DNA of 22,832 bases from Mnemiopsis leidyi. Taxonomy: Eukaryota > Ctenophora > Tentaculata > Lobata > Bolinopsidae. This document shows, one piece after another, positions 1 through 11,400 of this stretch. Position 1 is the first letter of the stretch. The number at the start of each line of letters is the position of its first letter. The notes under the pieces were generated by a model. It had not been told where the DNA came from. It did not search any database and worked only from the letters and a program-made list of their open reading frames with translations. A program made the translations under genes and the position numbers. Where the stretch lies: NCBI GenBank assembly GCA_000226015.1, contig JH154856.1:187758-210589 (forward strand), in the 5' to 3' direction.

Positions 1-313
1 GTGTTAGCTTACCCGATCGAGAAAGGCGACTTAGGATGAAGGAATGTTGTTGAGTCGAGGTTCGGTAACTGATTTGTAGTGGTTATTTATCCGACAAATT
101 TGCAGTTCTGCTTCTGTAGAACCAGGAGACAGACTCCTCAGCCTTATGGACTCTTTAGATCGTGTGTTTCTGTGGAGTTACACTCTTGTAAGAATGAAGC
201 AAAAAGGTAATCATCCCAGAAGCTTCTTGTATACAGATTTATATTTATCTAATCATGCATTGCATTGTACTGCTCCATAATAATTGAAATTTCTATTTCT
301 ATTGAAAATCCAT
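1..313. repeat. 313-bp segmental repeat, copy 1
   Basis: This stretch matches 15404-15716 without gaps and with three substitutions that I can see (positions 14, 87 and 207). The left end is cut by the window, so the repeat may extend further. Homology stops at 313, two bases before the G-rich MITE at 316. On the minus strand it carries a splice-donor-like site after position 13 (CGG then GTAAGC); the other copy has the stronger CAG then GTAAGC. There is no open frame of note. It may be a duplicated 5' UTR or promoter segment of the PCF11 gene, which is inference. Confidence 0.9.
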
Positions 314-315
314 AT

Positions 316-783
316 GGGGTCGTTCACATATGACGTCATCACCTAGGGGGAGGGGGGTTTCCAAATGATGATGATTGATGACGAGGGGGGAGGGGGGGTT
401 TGGCCAATGATGATGTCATCAAAAAATTTTAGGATTTATAGGATTTTTTTGAAAATTTTTTATTTCTTTTCAAAATTTTCAACAGAATTTTACAAAATCA
501 GAAGGAAAATTTCAAGTAAGAATTCTGATTCATGAATCTTGTGAAATACTGTGTTTTCACTGACATAGTATACAAAAGTTCAAAAATGACTGCAAATTTA
601 AAGACCAAAAATCAAGTTTATTGACATGAAGTATGGGGGGGGGTTCCGACTGTGATGATGTCATTATGTTAATTTACCTCTGACATCTAGGGGGGGTTTT
701 GTCATGATGATGAATGATGACAGAGGGGGGGAGGGGGGGTAAAAATTACCGAAAATTTGCTGACGACATACGTGAACGACCCC
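316..783. mobile_element. MITE with 22-bp terminal inverted repeats and G-rich blocks
   Basis: The left end GGGGTCGTTCACATATGACG (from 316) is matched by the reverse complement of 762-783, with 20 of 22 positions identical. Inside are four to five G-run clusters, all on the plus strand (345-358, 384-399, 634-643, 690-697, 724-739), mixed with ATGATGATG and TGACGTCA words. There is no coding capacity. The structure fits a non-autonomous DNA transposon; I do not assign a superfamily. No clear target-site duplication is visible. Confidence 0.82.
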
Positions 784-1906
784 TTTGCATCTTGTTTCAA
801 CTGTATAAAGAAACCGAAAATCAAAGTTTTTTAGGATGGAAACCTAGTTTCGATCCATATAATTTGATATCAGAGGAATGGGCGTCAATAAAAGGGTGTG
901 ATCGAAAAATAACTATTTTGGCCATAAATTTGTTCTTGAATACCATTGCAGTCACAAAACAGTTCCTTCCAGTACACTCAGCCAATAGAAAACGTATTTA
1001 GCGTGGATTGTGCAGATGACAAAATTAGGGAACATATGAAAAAATAGGTAAATACGTTGAAAATATGGGCAAAAATAGATTTAAGATGGTTTTTATGTCA
1101 CCTGAACAATTTTTGGCCTTGAAATTTTGCATGAGTGGCTAAATATAGTCATTTAGACTGTAGCTACTCTTAGAAAAAATTTCGTCGACCCATTTTTGAG
1201 ATCTGATACCCAAAATCTCACACTTCTTTACTGTCTCACAAAAAAATGAAAAGGATAGTTTTTTACATTTTTCAGTGTACAGCTTCCAAGAAAATCGTTT
1301 AAATGATGCCCCAGATGCCCAAAATTGTCCTAAAATTTCGTAGTTTTTCCACCAGAGCCAGGTGACAAAATTAGGCACGCCATGACAATTTTAGGTAAAG
1401 TTACCTAATTTTGTCACATTTTTTCAATAATTTTTCAAACCATCTTCCTTTAGTCCAATTTAGTTCATATTTGGAACAGATACCGCCTAAATTCTCCTGT
1501 AAAAGCCAGTAGAGGTTTCATATCAATCGGAGTTATCAATTCTGATAAACAACTACATATACATATGTCACAAGAAGTCAAAAAAGCGCCCTGAAATGAC
1601 AAAATAAGGCACCTTACCCTATTTACCTATAATATAATATACCTTATCTTTTTATAATTTTCATAGCGCATTTCTGACATATTTTTTGATATAAGTTTCA
1701 AATCATAGGGATAACAATTGCCTGATCAACACGCAACAGATTGATGAAATGTTTGCATTGTTTTTTCTGACGCTTCACTTCCGTCGAATACAAGGTCTTC
1801 TTCAACACCAAGGTAAAATAAATGAGAAGTTGATTAAATTGACATGGTAGTTAGTAATTAATTGTTTGTTTCAATATGTTTTTTTTGTTGAAATATATTT
1901 GTATAG
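784..1906. other. Non-coding stretch with TGACAAAATTAGG repeats
   Basis: I see no convincing gene here. The word TGACAAAATTAGG occurs at about 1018 and 1362, inverted at about 1408 (CCTAATTTTGTCA), and as the variant TGACAAAATAAGG at about 1596. The copies near 1362 and 1408 face each other and could form a hairpin. The right end (about 1864-1906) is a T-rich tract ending in TATAG, a likely splice acceptor for the GPCR exon. Upstream GPCR exons may lie here or further left, but I could not identify one with the right phase. Confidence 0.6.
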
Positions 1907-4900
1907 GAAACCTGATATATATTGGGACGACCAAAATACCTTGACATATGCCCCAGACTGGCAGTGCAGCATACAAGAGATAGACGGATTTCTAAAGAAT
2001 AGATGCATTAAAGGAGGTAAAACTATGTACAAATGTCACAACTCGGAGGAAATGTACAAATTTAGTGTGTTCTATGACTACTTGGAGGGAGAGCTGTGTT
2101 CGAATGATACACAATTTTATCAAGCCTGCAACCGTACAAGATGGAAAGACATAAACAAGAACGGTCTTCTTTGTGGACAATACTTCTGTTCTCGTTATTC
2201 TGACGGGAATCTGGTGAATGAAACGATTGCTGCCGTGGCGGACTCAGAACGACACTGTAACGGCATACAAGATTGTCTGAATACTGAGATAGATGAGACA
2301 TTATGTCCCAGTCCGACCAACATGACAACCTTGCTAAGTGGGATGAGGGTGCCAACTGCTGAAATATGTAACAACAAGTGCTATAACATCGAGTGTGAGG
2401 ACGAAGCTATCTGTAACGGTTTTACTTATGGAATTTATTGTCAGGGAAGTGCCTCGGATATAAATAGATTACCAATATATGTGCGGCCTTACAATATATG
2501 CGACAAAATTCCTCACTGTTACAATGGAGAAGACGAGAAAGACTGTGCAGTGACAGAAGAAACTCTTCATATTTGCAAACGTGAAATCAATCCTATTGAT
2601 CCACATCCACCCCTGCGGATAGACGTACCAATACACAACTTTACAAGATGCTACAGCCAGATGGAAGGAAGTGGGGGTATTATGATATTTAATTACCACC
2701 GCTACTGCATGCCGCCTTATTTTATAGATCAGACAAATTGTACTGATCCCGACAAAATAGGACTAACTTGTAAATACAATGATTACACGACTAGTTGGGC
2801 TAAACAAATGGTTTGTCCGAGCTTCAATGATCATCACATTTCCCTTTGCTACAATGGAATCGACGAAAACTGCAGGAATACGTCAGCAAGTTGCCACCTC
2901 CATAAACACTATATATGTGACGGGGAACGCGACTGTGAAGATGGGAGTGATGAAAACAACCCTATATGTCAGAACATGACTGAAGGTAAGTGTAGGAGGT
3001 ACACAAAACTAAGATTGGAACTTCCACTACCACTTTCCTGGTTGCAAGATGGGGAGGAAGACTGTGTTGATGGTAGAGATGAGGAGGGTGATTGGCCGAC
3101 TTGCGGGATCGGGCAATCGCTCCGGTTTGTTAGTAACAATGATATGTGTCAGAACGTTTACTTATGTCGATATGAACGTTCCGAACATGTCTTGCTGGGT
3201 GAACTTTGTGATGGAATTGAAACTTGTAGGGGTGAAATTGATGTTTGTTCGGCGGGACACACCAGTTCGAAATTATTTACTCGTGCTCACACAACAGATT
3301 TGAGCTGGAATAAACACCTATCATTTTGTTTAAAAGGACTGAACGACACAAACAATTTTTTTAAATGTGACACAATTCATTCCTTCATCTTTCCGGATCA
3401 TGATTATTTCGGGGTTGACAACAGAACGACAATAACACTGCCAGCAGATCCCAAAAGTTGTGACCACATGTTTGGAGAGACGTACGTTTACACTAGCTGT
3501 AGTAGCAAGTGTACCAACTCATCCTGCCCACTAAGAAACATCCCTAGGTATGAGGTTTGTCCAAGTCAATATCCAGATAGGATAGGAACAGTTGCCAAGT
3601 TCCAAGATCATGAATATCTGGCATTTTTCACCAAGACGTTTAGAAACTCATACACAAACAGATACTTCGTATGTGATAATAACATTACGTGTATTGAGTA
3701 CTCCAAGGTTTGTGATCTTGCTGCTGATTGTGAAGATGGTTCCGATGAAGAAGTCTGTACAAACCATTTCAAATGTAACTCAACAGGACGCTTCATCCCT
3801 AAGACGGAAATGTGTGACAATTCATTTGACTGTTTTGATCTTTCTGACGAATGCAATGAACAATGTCCAAATCATCGACATTTTCTACAGAGCCAGCTTG
3901 TTAATGGATTTGCATGGCTGATAGGATCTCTTGCCGCCTTAGCTAACCTTGTCATTATCTGCAGGAGCACGTTTTCTTTAAAAAACTGCAGAACAGCAGC
4001 TGCGCTATTGAACAAAACACTCATTATTGCAATATCTTTAGGAGATTTCTTGATTGGTTGCTATCTGCTAACTGTTGCGACCTACTTCAGAACTGTACAT
4101 CAAGACAATTACTGCAAGAAACAAATAACTTGGATTACAAGCAGGGAGTGTTCAGTAATTGGTGTAATTAGCACGCTTGGATCTCAGATATCCCTCTTTG
4201 CGATGAGCGTATTGAGTGTTGTAAGACTTGTAGGGATCCGCAACTCTATGTCAGTGCCAGGAGGAGTCAACTGGGTAAAATCCTTGAAAGTGGCTTGCTT
4301 TCTAGCTGTTATAATCTTGTCGTCCCTATGCATTGCCCTCATCCCTTTACTGAGTTGGTTTGAAGATTTCTTCGTTAATGGAGTCAAGTATTCAGATGAA
4401 CTCAAGGTATTTATAGGAACTCCCAACAAACGCAAAGTTCATGCAGTCTTAAAGCAGTATTATGGTAGAATGAAAGAAACGACACTTAGTTGGAAAATGC
4501 TCAATAATATGGTCAGTGCAATGTTCTCTCATGATTTCGGATACCCCGATCATACGACCGAGATACCTAGGGTTGATTTCTATGGAAACGACGGAGCTTG
4601 TCTGTTCAAGTACCTCGTTGATGACCAAGATCCACAAATAATCTTTGTTTGGTCTGTTCTGGCAGTGAACTTTCTGTGCTTCATTTTCATCACTTTATCT
4701 TACATCTTAATTGGATTTTATTCTTACAAATCCTCAAAAAGTTTGACACAATCTGGAGGAAACCAGCAAATTTCTCAACGAAATCGAAAAATGAACCGAA
4801 AGATTTCGATTATCATTACAACTGATTTTCTCTGTTGGATACCTTTCATAGCGATATGTGTTCTGCACTCTCTGAAGATAATGAATGCCACCAGCTGGTA

Positions 4901-5120
4901 TGGACTGTTCTCTATGTTCATCCTCCCGATCAACTCCGCCATAAATCCTCTCATTTACGATGACACCTTGTCCAACATGATGAGAACTCCAGTTCAGAGG
5001 CTAAGCACGTATACTACAAACACTAGATTATACCAGATGTTAACCCGTAAGATAAGAATAACAACACAACCCTCAATACATTCTGAAATGGAAATGAGAC
5101 GGGTACCTTCTACAAACTAG
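1907..5120 (+). CDS. LDLa-domain rhodopsin-family GPCR, large 3' exon (5' partial)
   Basis: This is a cell-surface seven-helix receptor with a long cysteine-rich ectodomain. The frame is open from 1866 without an ATG and follows a T-rich tract ending in TATAG at 1906, so the exon probably starts at 1907 with its first base completing a codon. The signal peptide must lie upstream. Low-density-lipoprotein class A modules, with DCEDGSDE-type calcium-cage motifs, are visible at about 2893-2970, 3039-3104, 3166-3248, 3663-3760 and 3769-3855, with weaker ones near 2250-2310 and 2490-2550. Helices: TM1 about 3906-3968, TM2 4021-4085 (ISLGDFLIG), TM3 4149-4230, TM4 4270-4350, TM5 4635-4720, TM6 4800-4880 with CWIP at 4833, TM7 about 4895-4965 with NPLIY at 4944. 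The helices resemble relaxin-receptor/GRL101-like receptors, but I see no leucine-rich repeats. The E/DRY position reads VRL (4221-4229), so the acidic residue is missing. Ligand unknown. Confidence 0.88.
2986..3048 (+). other. Possible exitron (in-frame 63-bp intron) within the GPCR exon
   Basis: A perfect donor (GAAG then GTAAGTG at 2986) and an acceptor preceded by a pyrimidine stretch (TTTCCTGGTTGCAAG, AG at 3047-3048) bound 63 bases, a multiple of three, with no stop. Removal would join TE to DGEEDCVDG in frame. The retained version inserts 21 residues in front of the acidic LDLa motif and reads WLQDGEEDC where such modules normally have a cysteine before DG. Both forms keep the frame. 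This is sequence-based suggestion only. Confidence 0.35.
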
Positions 5121-5464
5121 CGATTTCATTCTATTGAAATTAATTATCGTAACTTTGGATTTTGGAAGTGATCAATCGATTTATCATATATCGTAGTTTG
5201 TCTTTCTCCCAAAATAATGGAACTGTTTTTAAATTATTTTCATGACATTAATTTAGTACGCACGCCATGTTTATTTTCTCAAAAATGTAAAATGTAATTT
5301 ATTCATCACATGAACTATATATTGTCGATCCTTCAGAATAGGTAATGTTTTTCTTTTTCCTTATCAACAATGAAAATCAATTGTCATCTGCATGCTACCA
5401 ACAACAAGTAAAGGCAGGAAAATAAATTTTAAAATTGACTTAAAATAAATCTAAGGGTACTCAC
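5121..5464. other. Convergent 3' region between the GPCR and PCF11
   Basis: No coding exon is visible. On the plus strand AATAAA occurs at 5421 and 5444, suitable for ending the GPCR transcript. On the minus strand AATAAA occurs at 5298-5303 and 5270-5275. The latter pair could end a short PCF11 transcript that reads through the donor at 5464, adding about 11 codons before a stop (VSTLRFILSQF). The two transcripts would then overlap tail to tail. Confidence 0.5.
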
Positions 5465-8400
5465 CACGTGGAAGAGCCGAGTAAACTGGGAAGGTGTGTA
5501 TTCCGGTTTGACGAGATATCTATGTGGTAAGTGGTCGGGCCGGTTGGGAACGTGATCTCTACCCCGTGTTCCACCACGGCCCCCTCTTCCTCTGAACCCT
5601 CCTCGGTCGTGCTCCGCGTCACGGGGCCCAGACAGTCCGGGACCCTAAGTGGAGCAAGTTAAGTCTAGTGGCACAAGTTCAATCTAGAGTTCTTATTGTT
5701 TTAAAGATCGGTGTAAAAGTGAGAGGAATTTCAACGGCACATTTTTAAGGGCTCTAACACCACTCTTTATTTTGAAACACCGCTGACCAAGTAGCAACCT
5801 GGTTTGGCAGCATCTTTTTCGAATGTTACTTTTCTCTGTATGACTAAGAAGATTTTTTTAGGGAACTTTTTACTCGAATTAATTTCGAACAGACACGTTC
5901 GTATTCATTTTCAATATAAATTTATTCAATTTGTAGTGTTGAAATAGCTAAAACAAATTAAATACATTTATTGAAAATGAATACGAACGTGTCTGTTCGA
6001 AATTATTTCGAGTAAAAAGTTCCCTAAAAGATCGCATTTCTTAGTCATACAGTAACATTCACATCAGAACTGTTATGAGACTAGATAACTATCCGCTGCT
6101 ACGACAAATCAGGATCTTTTTATAATGAAACATCCTTAAACTCGACATCTAGAACTAAAAAATTTAGGTGTCTGTAAACATAGCACAATTTTACTTACGT
6201 GTCCTCCTCGTCCTCTGTGGTGTCCTCTCCCTCTTTCTCCAATGTCCGGTCTCCTGTGAAAATTATGATCAGAAAGAGCAAAGTGACGAAAAAGTGACCG
6301 TCAACAGTGTGACCTTCAACAGTGTGACAGTTTTTAAAAAGATTGAAATACAAATATGGATTAACCTGTCGATTGTGAAGTTCTCCTGTGGCGGTCGATC
6401 TTTAGGGCCATCCGCATCAAACATAACGATTTCAGGGAGGTCTGCCTGAGGCACGGCCGCAACGTCCGCGACCCTAACTCCGTAGTACTTTCTATCGGGA
6501 TTGGGAGGAGGACTCCGCCGCATGTGGGGGCTGCCCCGACGTCCGCCACGTCCCCCATCCCGACGACGGTCTATGTCATCTCTAGGAGGCATGTCGAGTC
6601 GTCGGTCAGGACCGTCCCTAGGAGGCGGACGTAGGTCTCGTACGTCATCACGTCTCCAGTCATCGTCCCGCCTGGTATCGTCCCGCATCGGTCCAGGACG
6701 ACCTCGCATATCACGAGGACCGAGGAAATCTTGCCTTCGATCATCACGGGATCCGTGAAAATCTCCACGAGGGCCCGAATGAAAGTTATCTCTTCTTGGT
6801 TCGTCCCTTCTCGGTTCGTCCCTTCTTAGCTCATCTCTTCTTGGTTCGTCCCTCCTCGGCTCGTCCCTTCTCAGCTCATCTCTTCTTGGTTCGTCCCTCC
6901 TCGGCTCGTCCCTTCTTAGCTCATCTCTTCTCGGCTCGTCCCTCCTTAGCTCGTCTCGTACAGCGGGCGAATCACGATAGTGTCGTTGTGGCGATGTTCT
7001 GAAATGTTGTCTGTCGCGTAGATCTGGCATGGGAGAGTTTCTCCGCTCCGTAAATCTATTGTCGGGAGAGCGAGATCTCCGTTCACCATACCTGCCGGGA
7101 GATATTTTGTCCAGTTGTTGTGTTAATTTAGTACAGCAACACAGATTACTTGATCGACACTGCTCATGACAGTTGCAGTTAAAAGAAGATTTTCTGACTA
7201 TAATTGGGGTAATTCATGCTAGTCACCTTGGATCAGAAGTCTGTCTGTCTTCGAACGAGGGTCTCATAGCAGCTGGAGCTGGGCCAGGGGGCGGTTTCTT
7301 AGCTGCGGGCGTGGTCTCCTCTGGGTCTGAGGTTTCATAGGTGAAAGATTGTTCTCTGGAAAAGGAACGATTCGGAGAAGGCAGAGTAGGTTAAGAACAT
7401 AAAGATTTAAATAACAATTTCGTGAATCGTTGGCGCCCCGACAAGAATAATAAAGTTGCATATTTAATACAGTCTTTAGGACCTGTCGTTAGCTTTGGCT
7501 ACCGTTTAAATGATCTTACGGCAAGGTAGAATATCGAACAAGAAATTTGTGGAGGCCATGGATAATATGAGTTACTACAGTTTCGAGTTTATAATATAAC
7601 GTTTCCCTTTGGTACATGTGCTGGACAAAACTAACTACCACACTATTCAAATTGCCTAATCCGTTCTGTTTGATCTCTAGCGTAAGAAGTAGGTGTCAAT
7701 CAAGGCATACTGCGCCATGCGATGATGGTTCTGCTCTCATTCCTTCCTTTTGAAAGCCAAACTCAACATGAGTAATGCTTACTGTTTGAATCCAAAGAGT
7801 TAGAGCAAGACAAATGAGCGTATCATCTAGGATCCAACTTTATCTCAGAGTAACTATTTCAGAAAACATACGGGTCCACCTATATATAGGTATTGCTGTT
7901 TTATTTTGAAAAAGTCTCCGTGTCCCCTATCTCACGAAAAAGTTGGAATTTTCTACGGAATAGGATTTTTCGTTCCCTCCTAGGATCTTTAAGCATTCCA
8001 CAAGACTTGAAGCAAAATGTTTGAAGCCTTAAAAGGTGATATACAATTACAAGTGAGGTCGACCGCTTGTTCTACAAGTGAGGCCAGCAAAGCCATTGAC
8101 GACGATCTGACTACAAAATCTACCATAGAGAATGCATGCAACAGAACAATACAATATGAATCTTTAAGATTTTGGCTACTTCTCAGAGATTGATGAATAA
8201 ATGCTCGCGTGGATGGCTATGGATACCGGATGCAAGACCAAAGTGTTGAAGGACTCCAGGTATGATAAAATATCAGACAACCATGAATGAATACCCGTTT
8301 TACACAGGCCTCACCTGGTTTATCAAATCCCAAAAACATGGTCGAACAAAAACCCAATATCTGCCCCAGTCCAAATACTGAATCCCAAACCTTAATTCCT

Positions 8401-11400
8401 AAATACAGCTAACCTAGATATCAGAACTGATTCTTATGATCTGGTCAGATAGACAAACTGTTATAAAAAACAAGACATCTAACCTCCGGGTAATTTGAGG
8501 GGAGCTATAATAGTAATCTTCCCCGGGGCAGGGGGTCGGAGAACAGGAGCAGGAGGTCTCAATGGGATATCCTGGACTTGGGGAGGAGGGGTGGGTCTAG
8601 GAGGGGCGGACACGGGAGCAGGAGGTCGTGGGGGTATGATGGAGGGTGGTGGAGGTCTCACGTACTGCTTCTCCGGTGAGGCAGGTAGGTGAGAGTTCTC
8701 GTGAGGAGTCTGGTTCTGGAGAGGGAGGTAGAGGTTAGATCTGCGTGGGAACAGTAGCTGGTAAGTATCTGGTAGTTCCTATTTAAGTAATTCTTGCTAT
8801 CTTACGGTGGGAGTTGACTCTTAATAATCCCAAATAATGGTAAATAATTTGAAAAGAATCGGTTAAAACAAAAAATCAGATATGAAATCGGACCTATACA
8901 TTTAAATGTGGCGATTAGATCAGTTCAACTTACAGAAATGATGTAATGGGATGGGGGCGGGGGTCTGACGGGGATGTTCATGGGAGCTGGATTGACAGTC
9001 GCTACAGGAATGGGAGGTTTAGGTTCTGCAGGTCGAGGTTCGGGCTGATGTGGGCGTTGTGACTTGGAGGGTTGTCCTTCTCCCTCACTCTCCATACTCA
9101 TGTCACTACCGCTGTCGTCCTGAGGGACGGTTTAATTACTAATTTGTATTGTAATTTGAGTGTCGTCTTTTAGTGACAAACGATACAGTTTCGTGCTTAT
9201 ATGCAACATTTTAGGAGATGGGTGAATTCGCAGCCTGACTATCCTATCAATATGGTATTTAAAGTATAAAAGTGAATCAAAAGTCTTTAAAGTTTTAAAG
9301 GTATGTAAAAGAGATCTGAATAGTTTTTCGAATTTCCAAAGAAGACAAACAGTCTTCGAAATTTGAGATAAAAAACATTTGACTACTAATAGTCGTAAGT
9401 TACGTAAGTAAGTTACGTAAGTTACGACTACACAACAGGAAGGACAGAGGACTTAAGATGCAGCTAGTACCTTAGTTTTGTTGTCCCGAGGATCCCCGCT
9501 AGTGCTCCTGCTCCTTAGTGGATACACCCTCTTGGGTTTCTGCTTGTCAGTTTCACTCCCCTCACTGTCGCTCAATCTCTGTCTCTTCTTGTCGTTCTGT
9601 TCTTGAGCTTTTGCCCTGTCTTCAGCTGAAAATTCGTTTTGAACACCAAAGGCAAGTTTTATAATATAACGTCTTATAATTTTATAATTCCGGAGAAAAA
9701 ACAATTCTTCACTGATTCGTTTGCTTCCGAAACGACCAGACAAAATTTACCGACCTGATAATTTGGGGATTCTGCCCATTTTGGCTAATTTTTGAGCCTG
9801 GCTGGCAGGTGGGGTAGCTATGGATTTTCTTGCAGTGCGTTTGGGCTTTGCGGTTGGTGGTTGCATTTCTTGGTGTTGCGGTGCTTTGTCTAGTTTCCTC
9901 TTGTCTTTGGCCTTTGATGGTGACTTCGAGGATTGTGTTGTTGGTGTTCCCTTAACGATTTCTCCTAAAACACTGCTCTCGGACTCCTGAATAATTCATT
10001 AAATCAACGTGGATTACAAAACTCAAGAGCAAAATGATTATTGCAGACAGAATATGAGCGTTTGGTTGCTTTCTTACTTGAGACCCATTTCTAATTATCG
10101 GTAGTTTGTTTTAACAGTTTGTTTTGGTAGTTAACCATCATTGAATCATCAAAGGTGACAAAATACTTACAATTGCCTTGTTTTCGTTAAGCATACGTTC
10201 TTTTTGTTTCTGTAACTGTCTCTGCAGCTGTAAGCGCTCAAATTGTCTCTTTTCTTCTTCGAATTTTCGCTGTGCTTTCTCCAATGCGGCCTTCTCCTGA
10301 AATTGGAAATAAAGCGCTTTCAAAATTGCCAATTTATAGATCGGAGTCAAATAATTGGCCAAACAACAGTTTTAAGTATCATGGTCAAACTTAAAGATTA
10401 TTTTTCAGTGGTTCACGAAAGATTATGTTTTGCAAGGCAAAGGTATGTTTTAAATATTGCCTTTAATCTCATTACTAAAGTCCATCGATATTAACCTTCT
10501 TAAGCAACAACATTGCCTCGGTTTCAGGCGAAGAAGCTGGAGCCGGTTTCTAAAATAGAGGGTCACGTTAGAGAAATGTAGAAAAATTTCATTACTTTCT
10601 GTTGTCCATCTCTCCTTAATTATATAGAAATCAAGTATTAAGCAAAACTCCTGATCGCTGGGCTGTCCTAATACTAAGTCAGTTGAAGAAATGATAAATC
10701 GCGGTCTAACACAAAGAGAACTTTAGTGCACTATCCCGCAAAAAAGACAATTCTCTGAATAGTATTTAGAATTTCTGTGGGCTTAGACGGATGCAGTTCG
10801 GGTATACAGCAATTTGAGAAACAATAGGTTGAGACTAAAGTTTTACGGACAGTTCAGGTCATGATTTCATTAGATTCTGCTCGGAGAATGTAGCCACAAA
10901 ATTATATTGAGGAGAGATGGGCAGACAGCTTGGATATTAAGATTTAAAATAGACGTTATCATTCAGCACAGACAAGAATTTATCTTCACAGAAACAGTCA
11001 GGAGAGATTAACCTTTAAAAAGTTAGGATTAATGTGCACTGTTGAAGAAGCAGATTCACTTTCGTGAATTTTCGGCCAATTTGGATCAATCTCGTGAACG
11101 GATGCATCTAGGTCTCTCAATTTGTTGACGGTAAAGATATCCTTCCAGGTAAGACGTAACTTGAAGAGAGCCTTTCGGACAGTTTCGTCACCCTGAACAC
11201 ATTCATTGCGGTCGCAATAAGCTTTATTGGTGATAATTTAAGCTGCTAAAATAACAAGAGCAGATGTTGAAGATGATTTAGATTACCTTACGCCTGTTAA
11301 AGCGCGCACCAGTCGTGGGAAAATTCTGACATTTTCTAGAAATCAAGTGCTAGATGACATTGGCTCTTTATAACGGTACTCACACCGCGCGTTACAGAAA

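Noticed and set aside
714-1001. Open frame of 95 codons
   Set aside because: It begins inside the MITE G-runs, has no recognisable domain and no conserved context.
1744-1812. A signal-peptide exon (ATG at 1749, MFALFFLTLHF, donor at 1813) for the GPCR
   Set aside because: It looks like a signal peptide but ends in phase 1, while the acceptor at 1906 needs two bases from the previous exon; joining them gives an early stop.
6501-7002. Plus-strand Arg/Ser- and Phe/Leu-rich open frames
   Set aside because: They are antisense shadows of the repeat-coding PCF11 exon 11.
8495-8692. Plus-strand glycine-rich open frame
   Set aside because: It is the antisense shadow of the proline-rich PCF11 exon 9, whose phase agrees with both neighbours.
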